In this document: piece by piece, positions 1 to 13,041 of the stretch
How the letters are laid out: every line of letters begins with the position of its first letter
Numbering within the stretch: position 1 is the stretch's first letter
NCBI GenBank assembly: GCA_902559075.1
Contig: CACEGO010000003.1
Span: forward strand, 1 to 64,000
Source of the DNA: an uncultured Pelagibacteraceae bacterium
GTDB taxonomy: Bacteria; Pseudomonadota; Alphaproteobacteria; Pelagibacterales; Pelagibacteraceae
Length of the DNA stretch: 64,000 nucleotides
Direction of reading: 5' to 3'
The notes under the pieces: model-generated
Seen by the model: the letters and a program-made list of their open reading frames with translations, nothing else
The model's database searches: none
What the model was told of the DNA's origin: nothing
Program-made: the position numbers and the translations under genes

Positions 1-563
1 TGAAATCCATAAATCGTGTCATAGCCTAGTGTCCAAAATATGGCTCCAAAATAAAAAATAATTGGAATTATATCTAACTCACCTTTAATTGCAGTCCATC
101 CTAAAATTAACCCATAATTGAAAGTAATGCCTAAAAAAAGTTGTGGCCAGTAAGTAAATCTTTTCATTAACGGATATGTAAATGCAAGTGGCATTGAACC
201 TAGGGCCAGGATTATAGTAAATAAGTTAAAGTTTATTAAAACCAAAAAGGCTAACAAACAAAAAATGGCAGAATAAAATATAGCAATTCTTGTTGAAATT
301 TTGCCTGAAGCTATTGGACGATCTTTTGTTCTAAAAACTTTTGCGTCAAATTCTTTATCGAGAACATCATTTACTATACATCCAGCAGATCTCATTAAAA
401 CTGCACCAAGAAAAAATAAAATTAGATAAATAAAATAAATATTAATATTTTTTGAAAAATCATAAGCTAATGTTAAGCCCCATGCGCAAGGCCAAAATAA
501 AAGCATATAACCAATCGGTTTTTTTAGTCTTGTAAGTTCAATTAATAGGTTTAATTGGTTCAT
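1..563 (-). CDS. ubiA: 4-hydroxybenzoate polyprenyltransferase, partial (runs off the left edge)
   Basis: Minus-strand reading from CAT at 561-563 gives MNQLNLLIELTRLKKPIGYMLLLWPCAWGL...SAGCIVNDVLDKEFDAKV..., with the UbiA NDxxDxxxD motif; not in the ORF track because it is open at the edge. Confidence 0.9.
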   Translation of the reverse strand, partial: MNQLNLLIELTRLKKPIGYMLLFWPCAWGLTLAYDFSKNINIYFIYLILFFLGAVLMRSAGCIVNDVLDKEFDAKVFRTKDRPIASGKISTRIAIFYSAIFCLLAFLVLINFNLFTIILALGSMPLAFTYPLMKRFTYWPQLFLGITFNYGLILGWTAIKGELDIIPIIFYFGAIFWTLGYDTIYGF

Positions 564-603
564 AATTTACTTGTAAATAACAAAGCCTAGTTTCATAATC
601 AAA

Positions 604-1017
604 TTGATTCGTATGAATATAGATTACACAGTTACTGCACTCATGTTTCCAGCAATACCACTTTTAATGAGTGTTTATAGTAATAGATTTCATTCTTTAA
701 GTATTTTGGTTCGTCAGTTACACGATGAACATGTTTATGAAAAGCATATTCCACCAGAATGGAAAAAACAGTTTATTAATTTGAGTGGAAGAATAACTCT
801 TTTAAGATGGACAATATTATTTGCTGCATTTGGATTCCTATTTAATATGCTTACAGTATTTGCACTTTATTTAAACGAAGTTTTAATAGCTAGAATAATC
901 TTTGGATCTTGTTGTTTATCAATGATAATTTCAATAATTTTTTTTATAAGGGAAATTCAAATTTCGACTAATGCATTAAAACTTCATATGTCAGATATGG
1001 ATGTAAATGTTAATTAG
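604..1017 (+). CDS. DUF2721-like small membrane protein
   Basis: 137 aa with three hydrophobic segments; overall pattern resembles DUF2721. Confidence 0.6.
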   Translation: MIRMNIDYTVTALMFPAIPLLMSVYSNRFHSLSILVRQLHDEHVYEKHIPPEWKKQFINLSGRITLLRWTILFAAFGFLFNMLTVFALYLNEVLIARIIFGSCCLSMIISIIFFIREIQISTNALKLHMSDMDVNVN

Positions 1018-1984
1018 GAACTATTACAGCTGGACCTAGAATTTTCCTTCCTTCTAGATCTTTATGTGCCTGAATAACTTCCTCTAACTTATACTTTTTA
1101 AAAATTTTAATTTTAACTTTACCAGAGCTAATTTTTTCAAAGATTGTTTTTGAAGCTTCATTTAATTCATCTCTTGTTGAAAGATATTGTTGCATAGATG
1201 GTCTGACGAGATATAGGCCTTTAGGTTGAATAAATTTTGGTACATTAATATCTGATAAGGGTCCTGAGGCATTTCCAAATGAAACCATCATTCCTCTTAT
1301 CGCCAAACATTCAATGGATCCATTTAGTGTATCTTTACCAACACCATCGTAGACAACTGGAACTCCCTTATCATTTGTAATTTCTAAAACTTTTTTTGCA
1401 AAATTTTCTTTATTGTAATTTATAACATGATCATAACCATTTTCTTTTGCTATGTTTATTTTTTCATCTGATCCGACTGTGCCTATAACAGTACATCCTA
1501 AACTTTTAGCCCATTGACCGAAAATTTGACCAACACCACCAGCTGCTGCGTGAAATAATATTGTTTCACCTGACTTAACTGGATAGGTTTTGTGTAAAAG
1601 ATAAAAAGTTGTTAATCCTTTAGTCATTAAGGTTGCAGCTATCTCAAGATCAATACCATCTGGCACTTTTACTAAATTTTTAGTAGGATAATTTCTATGA
1701 GAAGAATAAGATCCTAAAGGAATACCTGCGTATGTAATTTTATCACCGATTTTAAAATCTTTTACTTTTTCGCCCACTTCAGTAATAATACCAGCACCCT
1801 CTAGACCTAAACCAATTGGTAGTTTTAATGGGTATAAGCCTGATCTATGGTAAGTATCAATGTAGTTAAGACCAATAGCTTTTTGTTCGATGGTTACTTC
1901 GTCAGGACCTGGCTTATCTAAAGAAATCTCCTTAACTTCTAAAACTTCAGGTCCACCAGTTTTATTAATTTCTACAGCTTTCAT
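1010..1984 (-). CDS. NADPH:quinone oxidoreductase, zinc-type alcohol dehydrogenase-like (MDR family)
   Basis: GLGLEGAGIITEVG and AAAGGVGQIFGQWAKSLG motifs. Confidence 0.9.
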   Translation of the reverse strand: MKAVEINKTGGPEVLEVKEISLDKPGPDEVTIEQKAIGLNYIDTYHRSGLYPLKLPIGLGLEGAGIITEVGEKVKDFKIGDKITYAGIPLGSYSSHRNYPTKNLVKVPDGIDLEIAATLMTKGLTTFYLLHKTYPVKSGETILFHAAAGGVGQIFGQWAKSLGCTVIGTVGSDEKINIAKENGYDHVINYNKENFAKKVLEITNDKGVPVVYDGVGKDTLNGSIECLAIRGMMVSFGNASGPLSDINVPKFIQPKGLYLVRPSMQQYLSTRDELNEASKTIFEKISSGKVKIKIFKKYKLEEVIQAHKDLEGRKILGPAVIVPN

Positions 1985-1987
1985 ATT

Positions 1988-2824
1988 TTATTTTACAAAG
2001 GTACCATTATGATAATCTTGAACAGCTTGCAAGATTTCTGCTTTTGTATTCATTACAAATGGTCCTCCTCTAGCAATTTCCTCATTAATTGGTTTACCTG
2101 AAATTACTAAGAATTTTGCGTTTGATAAAGCTCTAACACATAAATCTTCACCTTTAGATAACAATATTAAAGTACTATCAATTATTTGATCGTGTTTTTC
2201 TTTACCAATTTCTATTTCACCGTTAATTAAATAAACAAATGTATTATGAGTAGATGGTAATTTAAAAATAAACTTTTTATTTTTATTTAGCTCCACATCA
2301 AAATAAACTGGTTCAACATTATGACCTTTCACTGGTCCTACTGCATTCTCAAAATTTCCAGCTATGACTTTAACTTGTTTATCATTATCTTTATGAATAC
2401 TCATTTTGTCTGCATCAATGTAAATATATTCAGGCTTACTCATTTTTAATTTAGCAGGCATGTTAATCCATAATTGAAAACCATGAAGTTTACCTTCTTT
2501 CATTGCAGGCATTTCTGAGTGAATAATTCCACTTCCTGTTTTCATCCACTGTACATCACCAGCAGTCATTCTGCCTTCTCCACCGGTGCTATCCTTATGT
2601 TCAAAATCTCCTGCTAGCATATAGGTAACTGTTTCAATTCCTCGATGAGGGTGGGGTGGAAAACCAGCAATATAATCTTCACTGTTTTCTGAACCAAATT
2701 CATCAAGCATTAAAAAAGGATCAAAATAGTTTGGCTCAACACCAATACTTCTTTTTAATTTAACTCCAGCACCATCAGAAGCAGGGATAGGGTCAATAAT
2801 TTTACTAACTTCAATATTTTTCAT
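1988..2824 (-). CDS. Pirin family protein
   Basis: FPPHPHRGIETVTYML, GDVQWMKTGSGIIHSEMP. Confidence 0.93.
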   Translation of the reverse strand: MKNIEVSKIIDPIPASDGAGVKLKRSIGVEPNYFDPFLMLDEFGSENSEDYIAGFPPHPHRGIETVTYMLAGDFEHKDSTGGEGRMTAGDVQWMKTGSGIIHSEMPAMKEGKLHGFQLWINMPAKLKMSKPEYIYIDADKMSIHKDNDKQVKVIAGNFENAVGPVKGHNVEPVYFDVELNKNKKFIFKLPSTHNTFVYLINGEIEIGKEKHDQIIDSTLILLSKGEDLCVRALSNAKFLVISGKPINEEIARGGPFVMNTKAEILQAVQDYHNGTFVK

Positions 2825-2844
2825 ATTTTGTAAATAAGAATTTT

Positions 2845-3507
2845 TTATAATATATCAAGTAACTTACCAAGATCTTTGATTTGATGTTTTGGGACATAAT
2901 CTAGATTATCAAAAGTATTGTTGCTTCTATTAACCCAAATAGAATTATAACCATAGTTTCCACCACCTGAAACATCCCAAGTATTTGCACTTAAAAAAGC
3001 AACTTCATTTGTTTGAATTTGATATTGCTTTATTGGTATATCGTAAACTTTAGAGTCTGGTTTATAAACTCCAACCTCTTCAATTGAAAAAATATCATTA
3101 AATATATTTTCTAAATCATTGCTTTTAACTAATTCATTAAGAAGGGCAGGTGTACCATTTGAAAGAATAGCAAGTTTAAAATCTTTTTCTTTTAATGATT
3201 TTAAAACTTCAGGAACTTCTTTAAATGGTGAAAGAATTTTATAAAGATCTAATAACTCATTTCTCATAGAAGAATCTATCTCATAAGTTTTCATTGATTT
3301 ATCTAAACTATCCTCTGTTACCTTCCAAAAATCCTTGTGACGTTTCATTAAACTTCTAAGCCAAGTATATTCTAATTGTGTTGTTCTCCAATAATTGGCG
3401 AAACCTTCCCACTTATCACCTATTTTATCTTTACATTTTTCAGCAGCTGAATTGACATCAAATAAGGTACCGTAAGCATCAAAAATTATTGCTTTAATAT
3501 TTTTCAT
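2845..3507 (-). CDS. Haloacid dehalogenase type II (HAD hydrolase)
   Basis: FDAYGTLFDVNSA, LAILSNGTPALL, FLSANTWDVSGG. Confidence 0.9.
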   Translation of the reverse strand: MKNIKAIIFDAYGTLFDVNSAAEKCKDKIGDKWEGFANYWRTTQLEYTWLRSLMKRHKDFWKVTEDSLDKSMKTYEIDSSMRNELLDLYKILSPFKEVPEVLKSLKEKDFKLAILSNGTPALLNELVKSNDLENIFNDIFSIEEVGVYKPDSKVYDIPIKQYQIQTNEVAFLSANTWDVSGGGNYGYNSIWVNRSNNTFDNLDYVPKHQIKDLGKLLDIL

Positions 3508-3523
3508 AAACTAACTTATCAAT

Positions 3524-4222
3524 ATGAGTAACATTAGATTATTTTATTCAAAAAGTTTATATCTTAATTTGACTGACAAACTTGATAAATTTCAATCACA
3601 CTATGTTTCAAAAGTTATGAGACTTAAAGAGAAAGAAGTTTTTTCTCTTTTTAATAGTAGTGGCGAATGGGAAGCTAAAATTTTGAATATTACAAAAAGC
3701 ATAGTTGAATTTAATGTTACGAAACAATTAAGACAGAAAGAAAATACCAAAGATCTCTGGCTGGCTTTCTCTCCTATTAAATCAAATTACTTTAATTTTA
3801 TGATCCAAAAAGCGACAGAGCTTGGTGTAACTAAGTTTTTACCAATTATCTTTGAAAGAACGATTGTTAGAAAGATAAATAAAGAGAGATTGGAAAAAGT
3901 AATCATAGAAGCAGCTGAACAGTCAAATAGAATAACAGTTCCATCAATTGATGATCCTCAAAAATTAAAAAGCTTTCTAAAAAATGATATGGATTTAATA
4001 TTTACTGACCTCAATACTGCTAATACAAAAATTGATCTTACAAAGTTAACAACTAAACCCACTTGCGTAATCATAGGGCCTGAAGGAGATTTTTCAGAGC
4101 AGGAGAGGGAAGAGATTCTCAAATTTAATGGTGTTCAGTCTGTTAAAATCAATGAAAACATCTTGAGATCTGAAACGGCTGTAATTTCTGCTCTATCGAT
4201 CATAAATTACGCCATTAATTGA
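3524..4222 (+). CDS. rsmE: 16S rRNA (uracil1498-N3)-methyltransferase
   Basis: IIGPEGDFSEQE and LRSETAVISALSIINY motifs. Confidence 0.93.
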   Translation: MSNIRLFYSKSLYLNLTDKLDKFQSHYVSKVMRLKEKEVFSLFNSSGEWEAKILNITKSIVEFNVTKQLRQKENTKDLWLAFSPIKSNYFNFMIQKATELGVTKFLPIIFERTIVRKINKERLEKVIIEAAEQSNRITVPSIDDPQKLKSFLKNDMDLIFTDLNTANTKIDLTKLTTKPTCVIIGPEGDFSEQEREEILKFNGVQSVKINENILRSETAVISALSIINYAIN

Positions 4223-4283
4223 TATTTTGTCGCTAAAAGTAAAAGTGTATTTTTTTAAAAGACACTCTATATAGGGTAAAAAA

Positions 4284-6735
<2,452 letters not shown>

Positions 6736-6768
6736 TTATAGCAAACAAGATTTTTTAACTTTAAATTA

Positions 6769-7680
6769 ATGATTAAGTCTAAATTAAAAAATAGAAACTT
6801 ATCTCAAGAAGACGCCTTTAATTTATCTGAATTATTTAAATTAATGAAACCAAGAGTAATGTCTTTGGTTATATTTACATGTGCAGTTGGATTGTTAATG
6901 GCTCCAAATATAATTCCAACAAAAGATGCAATCATTGGAATAATTTTAGTTTCAATTGGAGCAGGAGCAGCTGGAGCTTTAAATATGTGGTACGAGTCTG
7001 ATTTAGATGCACTTATGACAAGAACTTGTTTGAGACCAATTCCGACAGGAAAGGTAAATAGAAATCAAGCACTAGTATTTGGAATTTCTCTTTCGATTTT
7101 TTCTGTAATTGCGCTTGATTATTATTCAAACAGAATTTCAGCTAGTTTATTACTTTTTACTATTTTGTTTTATGTGTTTGTTTATACAATTTGGTTAAAA
7201 AGAAAGACTCCACAAAATATAGTGATAGGAGGAGCTGCAGGAGCACTACCTCCAGTTATTGGCTGGACTATAGCTACTAATTCTTTGACTTTTGAACCAA
7301 TTACTTTCTTCTTAATTATATTTTTTTGGACTCCTTCACACTTTTGGGCTTTAAGTTTGTATAAATCTGATGATTATAAAAAAGCTAAAATTCCAATGCT
7401 TCCTTTAACTAATGGAGTTGAGAGTACAAAATTAAACATATTTGTTTATTCTTTAACGATGTTACCTGTAATTATCTTGCCTTATGCAATTGGATTTGTA
7501 GGTATAACTTTTTTAATCCCATCTTTAATTTTGACAATTTATTATAATTATTTATGTTTCGACCTTTATAAATTTAAAAAAAACAAATTTGATGCAAAAA
7601 AAGCAAAATCTATTTTTGGATATTCAATTTTGTATTTATTTTTAATTTTTGTTCTTTTTTTAATTGATAAAATTTTATGA
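6769..7680 (+). CDS. ctaB: Protoheme IX farnesyltransferase (heme O synthase)
   Basis: NMWYESDLDALMTRTCLRPIPTGKV; UbiA superfamily within the cox operon. Confidence 0.95.
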   Translation: MIKSKLKNRNLSQEDAFNLSELFKLMKPRVMSLVIFTCAVGLLMAPNIIPTKDAIIGIILVSIGAGAAGALNMWYESDLDALMTRTCLRPIPTGKVNRNQALVFGISLSIFSVIALDYYSNRISASLLLFTILFYVFVYTIWLKRKTPQNIVIGGAAGALPPVIGWTIATNSLTFEPITFFLIIFFWTPSHFWALSLYKSDDYKKAKIPMLPLTNGVESTKLNIFVYSLTMLPVIILPYAIGFVGITFLIPSLILTIYYNYLCFDLYKFKKNKFDAKKAKSIFGYSILYLFLIFVLFLIDKIL

Positions 7681-7802
7681 TAACACCTGACAAAAAAACA
7701 AAGAAAAAAAATATTATAACTGCTATAGCAATTTTAGCATTTATGATATTTTTATTTATTTTTACTTTATACAACGTGGGAGTATTTGATAGACAGATAT
7801 GA
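7677..7802 (+). CDS. 41-aa single-TM protein, CoxF-like small cox-operon protein (below ORF track cutoff)
   Basis: MITPDKKTKKKNIITAIAILAFMIFLFIFTLYNVGVFDRQI*; ATGA overlap with ctaB stop and with ctaG start. Confidence 0.75.
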   Translation: MITPDKKTKKKNIITAIAILAFMIFLFIFTLYNVGVFDRQI

Positions 7803-8332
7803 TTAAAGGCAAAACATTAACTCCTTTACTTTTAGCTGGGATTTTTATCCTTATGTTAGGATTGTCTTTTGCAGCAGTGCCTTTGTATGATTTGTTCTGT
7901 AGAGTTACTGGTTTTGGAGGCACAACACAGGTTTCAAAAGAAGCTCCAAAAATAGTGTTAGACAAGGTTGTAAGTGTGAGATTTGATACAAATGTGAACA
8001 ACCTTGATTGGAATTTCAAAGCAAAATCAAACGTGATTGATGTGAAAGTTGGCCAGGTTAATAGAATAGAATTTGAAGTTGAGAACTTAGGAAACGAAAC
8101 AACTCATGGCGTAGCTAGTTTTAACGTTTCACCAGCAAGTTTTGGTAAATATTACAGTAAATTAGGATGTTTTTGTTTTGAAAAACAAGAGTTGAAGGCT
8201 GGAGAGAAGGCAACTTACGTAATGACTTTTTATTTAGACCCTGACCTTGTGAACGACCCGACAACAAAAAATCTACAAGATGTAACTATGTCTTACACTT
8301 TTTTCTCGACAGATTACTATAAACAATCATAA
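7799..8332 (+). CDS. ctaG: Cytochrome c oxidase copper assembly protein Cox11/CtaG
   Basis: VPLYDLFCRVTGFGGTTQ, KLGCFCFEKQELKAGE. Confidence 0.96.
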   Translation: MIKGKTLTPLLLAGIFILMLGLSFAAVPLYDLFCRVTGFGGTTQVSKEAPKIVLDKVVSVRFDTNVNNLDWNFKAKSNVIDVKVGQVNRIEFEVENLGNETTHGVASFNVSPASFGKYYSKLGCFCFEKQELKAGEKATYVMTFYLDPDLVNDPTTKNLQDVTMSYTFFSTDYYKQS

Positions 8333-8341
8333 TCACGAAAA

Positions 8342-9130
8342 ATGTCAGCAGAAAAAAAACACGATTACCACTTAGTTGATCCAAGTCCTTGGCCAATTTA
8401 TACATCTTTTGCATGCTTGGTATTAGCAATAGGTGCAATCTTTTATATGCATAACGGTATTTCATGGGGAATGTATCTTGGTTTAGCTTTATTAATTTAT
8501 GGTGCCTACATGTGGTTTAGAGATGTAGTAATCGAAGCAGAACATCAAGGTCATCATACTCCTGTTGTTCAAATTCATCACAGATATGGAATGACTTTAT
8601 TTATTGCTTCAGAGGTAATGTTCTTTGTTGCATGGTTCTGGGCTTACTTTGATATAAGTTTGTTTCCAAATGAATTTGTAGGAAATGTATGGCCACCAAA
8701 AGATATTGAAACATTTGATCCTTGGGACATTCCTTTAATAAATACTCTAGTTTTATTATTATCAGGAACAACTGTTACTTGGGCTCATCACGCTTTATTA
8801 GAAGACGATAGAAAAGGATTTATACAAGGTTTAACATTAACTGTTATTCTAGGTTTCTTTTTTACACTATTGCAAGCATACGAATATCATCATGCTACTT
8901 TTACTTACTCTGGCCATATTTATGGAGCTGTATTTTATATGGCGACAGGTTTTCATGGTTTTCACGTCATAATTGGAACTATATTTTTAGCAGTATGTTT
9001 ATGGAGAGGAAGACTTGGTCATTTTACTAAAGATCATCATTTTGGATTTGAAGCAGCTGCTTGGTACTGGCATTTCGTTGACGTAGTGTGGCTATTTTTA
9101 TTTGCTGCAATTTATATTTGGGGAAGTTAA
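8342..9130 (+). CDS. coxC: Cytochrome c oxidase subunit III
   Basis: GFHGFHVIIGTIFL, WYWHFVDVVWLFLF. Confidence 0.97.
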   Translation: MSAEKKHDYHLVDPSPWPIYTSFACLVLAIGAIFYMHNGISWGMYLGLALLIYGAYMWFRDVVIEAEHQGHHTPVVQIHHRYGMTLFIASEVMFFVAWFWAYFDISLFPNEFVGNVWPPKDIETFDPWDIPLINTLVLLLSGTTVTWAHHALLEDDRKGFIQGLTLTVILGFFFTLLQAYEYHHATFTYSGHIYGAVFYMATGFHGFHVIIGTIFLAVCLWRGRLGHFTKDHHFGFEAAAWYWHFVDVVWLFLFAAIYIWGS

Positions 9131-9138
9131 ATTTATCC

Positions 9139-9792
9139 TTGAAGAATAAATTACTATTTTCAGTTTTTGTTTACTTTATTATTTTAACTCTGCTTTCTCT
9201 TGGGTTTTGGCAAATTTATAGATTAAATTGGAAATTAGAACTAATTGAGCAAATAGAAAATTCTTTAAAAAACGACCCAGTAGAATTATCCAACATTGAA
9301 AAAAAAAACTATCTTAGAATAAAGACAAGTGGAGATATTGATTTTGATAAACAAATTTACTTGTATAATTTAAATGATGCAGGGAAACCTGGATTTGAGG
9401 TAATTAATCCAATAAAAATTGGTGACGAAAATTACTTAATGAATAGGGGATGGATACCTTTTGAAAAAAAAGACCTACCTGAAATTAATTTAGTTGATCA
9501 AAATCAAATAGTCGGCACTCTTATGCTACAAACTAAACCAAGCACATTCAAACCAGAAAACGATATTGAGAAAAATTATTGGTTTACTTTGAATAGAGAA
9601 GATATTTCAAAATTTACTGGAAGAAATTTTTCAGAGTATGTCATTTATTTAAACGGTGATTATAAAATTCCAAAACCAAGAGTGATTACTGCTAAAATTT
9701 CAAATAATCACAAGAAGTATGCAATTACTTGGTTTTCTATGGCGATTTCAATCCTTTTAATATATTTATATTTTAGGAAAAAAAATTATTAA
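9139..9792 (+). CDS. SURF1 family cytochrome oxidase biogenesis protein
   Basis: LSLGFWQIYRLNWKLELI, YLMNRGWIPFEKK. The ORF track starts at 9088 inside coxC; a TTG at 9139 (LKNKLLFSVFVYF) is the more likely start. Confidence 0.85.
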   Translation: MKNKLLFSVFVYFIILTLLSLGFWQIYRLNWKLELIEQIENSLKNDPVELSNIEKKNYLRIKTSGDIDFDKQIYLYNLNDAGKPGFEVINPIKIGDENYLMNRGWIPFEKKDLPEINLVDQNQIVGTLMLQTKPSTFKPENDIEKNYWFTLNREDISKFTGRNFSEYVIYLNGDYKIPKPRVITAKISNNHKKYAITWFSMAISILLIYLYFRKKNY

Positions 9793-11172
9793 ATGAGATA
9801 CGTAAGTACAAGAGACATATCAAAAACCTTTGAATTTAAAGACGTTTTTATCAAAGGTCTTGCCGATGATGGAGGCTTATTTATTCCAGAAAAATTGACG
9901 AAATATAGTGAAAATGAAATTAAAGATTTTAAAAAACTAAACTACTCAGAGTTAGCTAAAAAGATCGTTTATCCATTTATAGGTAATTTCATGTCAAAAG
10001 GTGAATTAAGTAAAATTATTGACAAGTCTTACTCTGCATTTAGACGAGATAATGTTGTAGATTTCATAAAGCTTGGAGACAGAACTGTTCTAGAGCTGTT
10101 TCATGGTCCGACTTTAGCTTTTAAAGATGTTGCTATGCAACTTTTAGGTAACTTTTACGAGTATTATCTAAATAATGAAAATCAAAAGATTAATATTGTT
10201 GTTGCTACATCTGGAGACACTGGTGCTGCAGCAATTGATGCAATTAAAGGCAAAAAAAATGTTAATATTTTTGTACTTCATCCAGATAATCGTGTTTCAC
10301 CTGTTCAAAGAAAGTTAATGACAACAGGTAAAGATAAAAACGTATTTAACATAGCTATAAAGGGAAATTTTGATGACTGTCAAAATTTAGTTAAATCCAT
10401 GTTCGCAGATAAGAAATTTTCAAATGACATTAAAATGTCAGGTGTAAACTCTATTAATTGGGCGAGAATTATTGCTCAGAGTGTTTATTATTTTTACAGT
10501 TATTCATCAGTTGAAGATGCAAGTGAACCAACAAATTTTTCAGTACCAACAGGAAATTTTGGAGATGTGTATGCAGGATATTTAGCTAAAAAAATGGGCT
10601 TACCTATAGATAAATTGATTGTTGCAACTAATCAAAATGATATTTTACATAGAGCAATCTCAAAAGGTAGTTATGAGGCAGAAAAGGTTTCAGAAACTAT
10701 TTCTCCAAGTATGGACATTCAAATAGCAAGTAATTTTGAAAGACTTATATTTGATCTTAATAATGGAGACGATCAACAGACCTCTTTAGATATGAAAAAT
10801 ATTAAAGAAAAGGGACAGTATTTAATAAACAATGATAAATTAAACAAAATTAGCGAAAATTTTTTATCAGCTAGAATGAGTGAGGATGATACTTTAGAGG
10901 TAATTAAGAGTGTATATGAAAAATTTGCTGTAGTTTTAGATCCACACACAGCTATTGGGTATGGAGCATTTGATAAACACAACTTAAAAGGAAACAATAT
11001 TGTACTTGCAACCGCTCATCCCTGCAAGTTCCCAGGCGCAATTGAAAGTGCAATTAATGTAAAAGCAGATTTGCCAAATGAATTAACTTTTATTTTAGAT
11101 CAAAAAGAAAATTATGAAATTGTTGAAAATGATATTGAAAAAGTAAAACAACATATTAAAGACAGAGTATAA
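9793..11172 (+). CDS. thrC: Threonine synthase
   Basis: FHGPTLAFKDVAMQLLG, SGDTGAAAIDA. Confidence 0.96.
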   Translation: MRYVSTRDISKTFEFKDVFIKGLADDGGLFIPEKLTKYSENEIKDFKKLNYSELAKKIVYPFIGNFMSKGELSKIIDKSYSAFRRDNVVDFIKLGDRTVLELFHGPTLAFKDVAMQLLGNFYEYYLNNENQKINIVVATSGDTGAAAIDAIKGKKNVNIFVLHPDNRVSPVQRKLMTTGKDKNVFNIAIKGNFDDCQNLVKSMFADKKFSNDIKMSGVNSINWARIIAQSVYYFYSYSSVEDASEPTNFSVPTGNFGDVYAGYLAKKMGLPIDKLIVATNQNDILHRAISKGSYEAEKVSETISPSMDIQIASNFERLIFDLNNGDDQQTSLDMKNIKEKGQYLINNDKLNKISENFLSARMSEDDTLEVIKSVYEKFAVVLDPHTAIGYGAFDKHNLKGNNIVLATAHPCKFPGAIESAINVKADLPNELTFILDQKENYEIVENDIEKVKQHIKDRV

Positions 11173-11657
11173 TGAAAATAAACGAAAACGATTTACTGCC
11201 AAACTCAGAAGTATTTGTTTTAGAAAATGGTGAGCCAACTAAAAAAAAAATTGAAGATTTTTTCAAAAATAAAAAAGTAGTTTTATTTGGATTGCCAGGC
11301 GCTTATACCTCAGTTTGTTCTGCAAAACATTTGCCAGGCTATGTAGACTTGTATGATAAATTTAAAGAAAAAGGTATTGATCATATTATTTGTATATCTG
11401 TAAATGATCCTTTTGTTATGAATGCATGGGGAAAAGCAAATAACGTAGTAGATAAAATTATTATGATGGGAGACCCTTTTTTAAACTTTACTAAAGATAT
11501 AGGTGCGGAAGTTGATAAAAGTGGAAGAGGTTTAGGTATTAGATCAAATAGATACACAATGTATGTTGAAGATATGAAGGTTATTAAGCTGCAGGAAGAA
11601 AAAGACACTGTATCTTGTGAAATTTCAGCAGCAGAAAATTTTTTAAATTTAGTCTAA
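11172..11657 (+). CDS. Prx5-type peroxiredoxin
   Basis: LFGLPGAYTSVCSAKHLPGY active site; second Cys in TVSCEISAAE. Confidence 0.93.
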   Translation: MKINENDLLPNSEVFVLENGEPTKKKIEDFFKNKKVVLFGLPGAYTSVCSAKHLPGYVDLYDKFKEKGIDHIICISVNDPFVMNAWGKANNVVDKIIMMGDPFLNFTKDIGAEVDKSGRGLGIRSNRYTMYVEDMKVIKLQEEKDTVSCEISAAENFLNLV

Positions 11658-12074
11658 GTTTGCAGCTTTTTTAGCTAATAAGTCTACTTCTTCATTCATA
11701 GGATCTCCATCATGAGCCTTTACCCAATTCCATTGAACATTAAGTGATTTATTCAAATTATATAACTCAATCCACAAATCTTTATTTTTAACATCTTCTT
11801 TTTTTGAGGTTTTCCAATTATTAGCTAACCAAGTATTAATCCATTCAGTTATTCCATTTTTTACATATTGAGAGTCAGTGTATATCTTTATTTCAGTACC
11901 AGGTTTCATATTTTTTAGTGCATTTATAGGAGCTAGTAGTTCCATTCTATTGTTAGTAGTATTTTTTTCACTACCACTAATTTTTCTTATTTCTTTTTCA
12001 TCATTTATAATTGCAGCCCATCCACCATTACCTGGATTTATTAAACAAGAGCCATCAGTATAAATTGTAATCAT
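11649..12074 (-). CDS. rnhA: Ribonuclease HI
   Basis: MITIYTDGSCLINPGNGGWAAI, NNRMELLAPINAL, VKAHDGDPMNE. Confidence 0.97.
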   Translation of the reverse strand: MITIYTDGSCLINPGNGGWAAIINDEKEIRKISGSEKNTTNNRMELLAPINALKNMKPGTEIKIYTDSQYVKNGITEWINTWLANNWKTSKKEDVKNKDLWIELYNLNKSLNVQWNWVKAHDGDPMNEEVDLLAKKAANLD

Positions 12075-13039
12075 TAATTTAAATAATCTTTAAATGAACT
12101 TAAATTATTGTGAGAAAGTAATTTTTGATAATATTCATTAGGATCTTTAATTTTAATCAGCGCTGTTTTTGGTGTATTTGAGTAATCATATAGTCTAGTT
12201 AATAAGTATCTTAATGCTGCACCCCTACATAAAATATTTATTGATTTTTTTTCTTTCATTGAAATTTTTTTAACGCTTTCATACCCTTTGATTAAACTTT
12301 TAATTTTTTTGTTATTCATTTTGAATTTTTGTTTTTTTTGATCAAAACAAAGAGCATTAATACATATAGCAATTTCGTACATAAAATAATCATTAGCAGC
12401 GAAGTAAAAATCAATAATTCCAGAAAGTTTATTTTTTTTGAAGAAAATATTATCTATAAATAAATCACCATGGATAATACCTTTAGGTAGTTTTTTAGGC
12501 CAATTTTTATTTATATCCTGTAGGTTATTTTTTAAAAAGATTTTTAAATTTGAAAATTTTTTTGATTTAAATTTAATACTTTCTAACAAAGACTTTAAAT
12601 TTCTAATTCCCATTGAATTTTTTCTGTTAAGTTTTAATTTTTTTGTGACTATATGCATTCGAGCAACTGTTTTACCAATAGTATAACAATCATTTATATT
12701 TAATATTTTTTTATCCTTACCATCTAAAAATGATACAATGCATGCAGTTTTATTTTTTAATTTAATAAGATATTTATTATTTTTAGTTTTCAGCGGTTTA
12801 GGACAAATTATTTTTGAACTATTTAAATTATCCATTAATTTCATAAAAAAAGGTATTTCATTCTGTAAAACTCTTTTTTCAAAAATAGTTAATATATATT
12901 TTTTCTTTTTTGATTTAAGAAGATAATTTGTGTTTTCTATTCCTTGCTTGATACCTTTAAAACTTTTTATTTTATCAATATTGAAATTTTCTTTAATAAT
13001 ATTAATTTCCTTTTGATTTATTTTTGTATAAACAGCCAT
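12074..13039 (-). CDS. thrB: Homoserine kinase (ThrB, APH fold)
   Basis: GIENTNYLL, GIIHGDLFIDNIFF, GIIDFYFA. Confidence 0.92.
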   Translation of the reverse strand: MAVYTKINQKEINIIKENFNIDKIKSFKGIKQGIENTNYLLKSKKKKYILTIFEKRVLQNEIPFFMKLMDNLNSSKIICPKPLKTKNNKYLIKLKNKTACIVSFLDGKDKKILNINDCYTIGKTVARMHIVTKKLKLNRKNSMGIRNLKSLLESIKFKSKKFSNLKIFLKNNLQDINKNWPKKLPKGIIHGDLFIDNIFFKKNKLSGIIDFYFAANDYFMYEIAICINALCFDQKKQKFKMNNKKIKSLIKGYESVKKISMKEKKSINILCRGAALRYLLTRLYDYSNTPKTALIKIKDPNEYYQKLLSHNNLSSFKDYLN

Positions 13040-13041
13040 TT

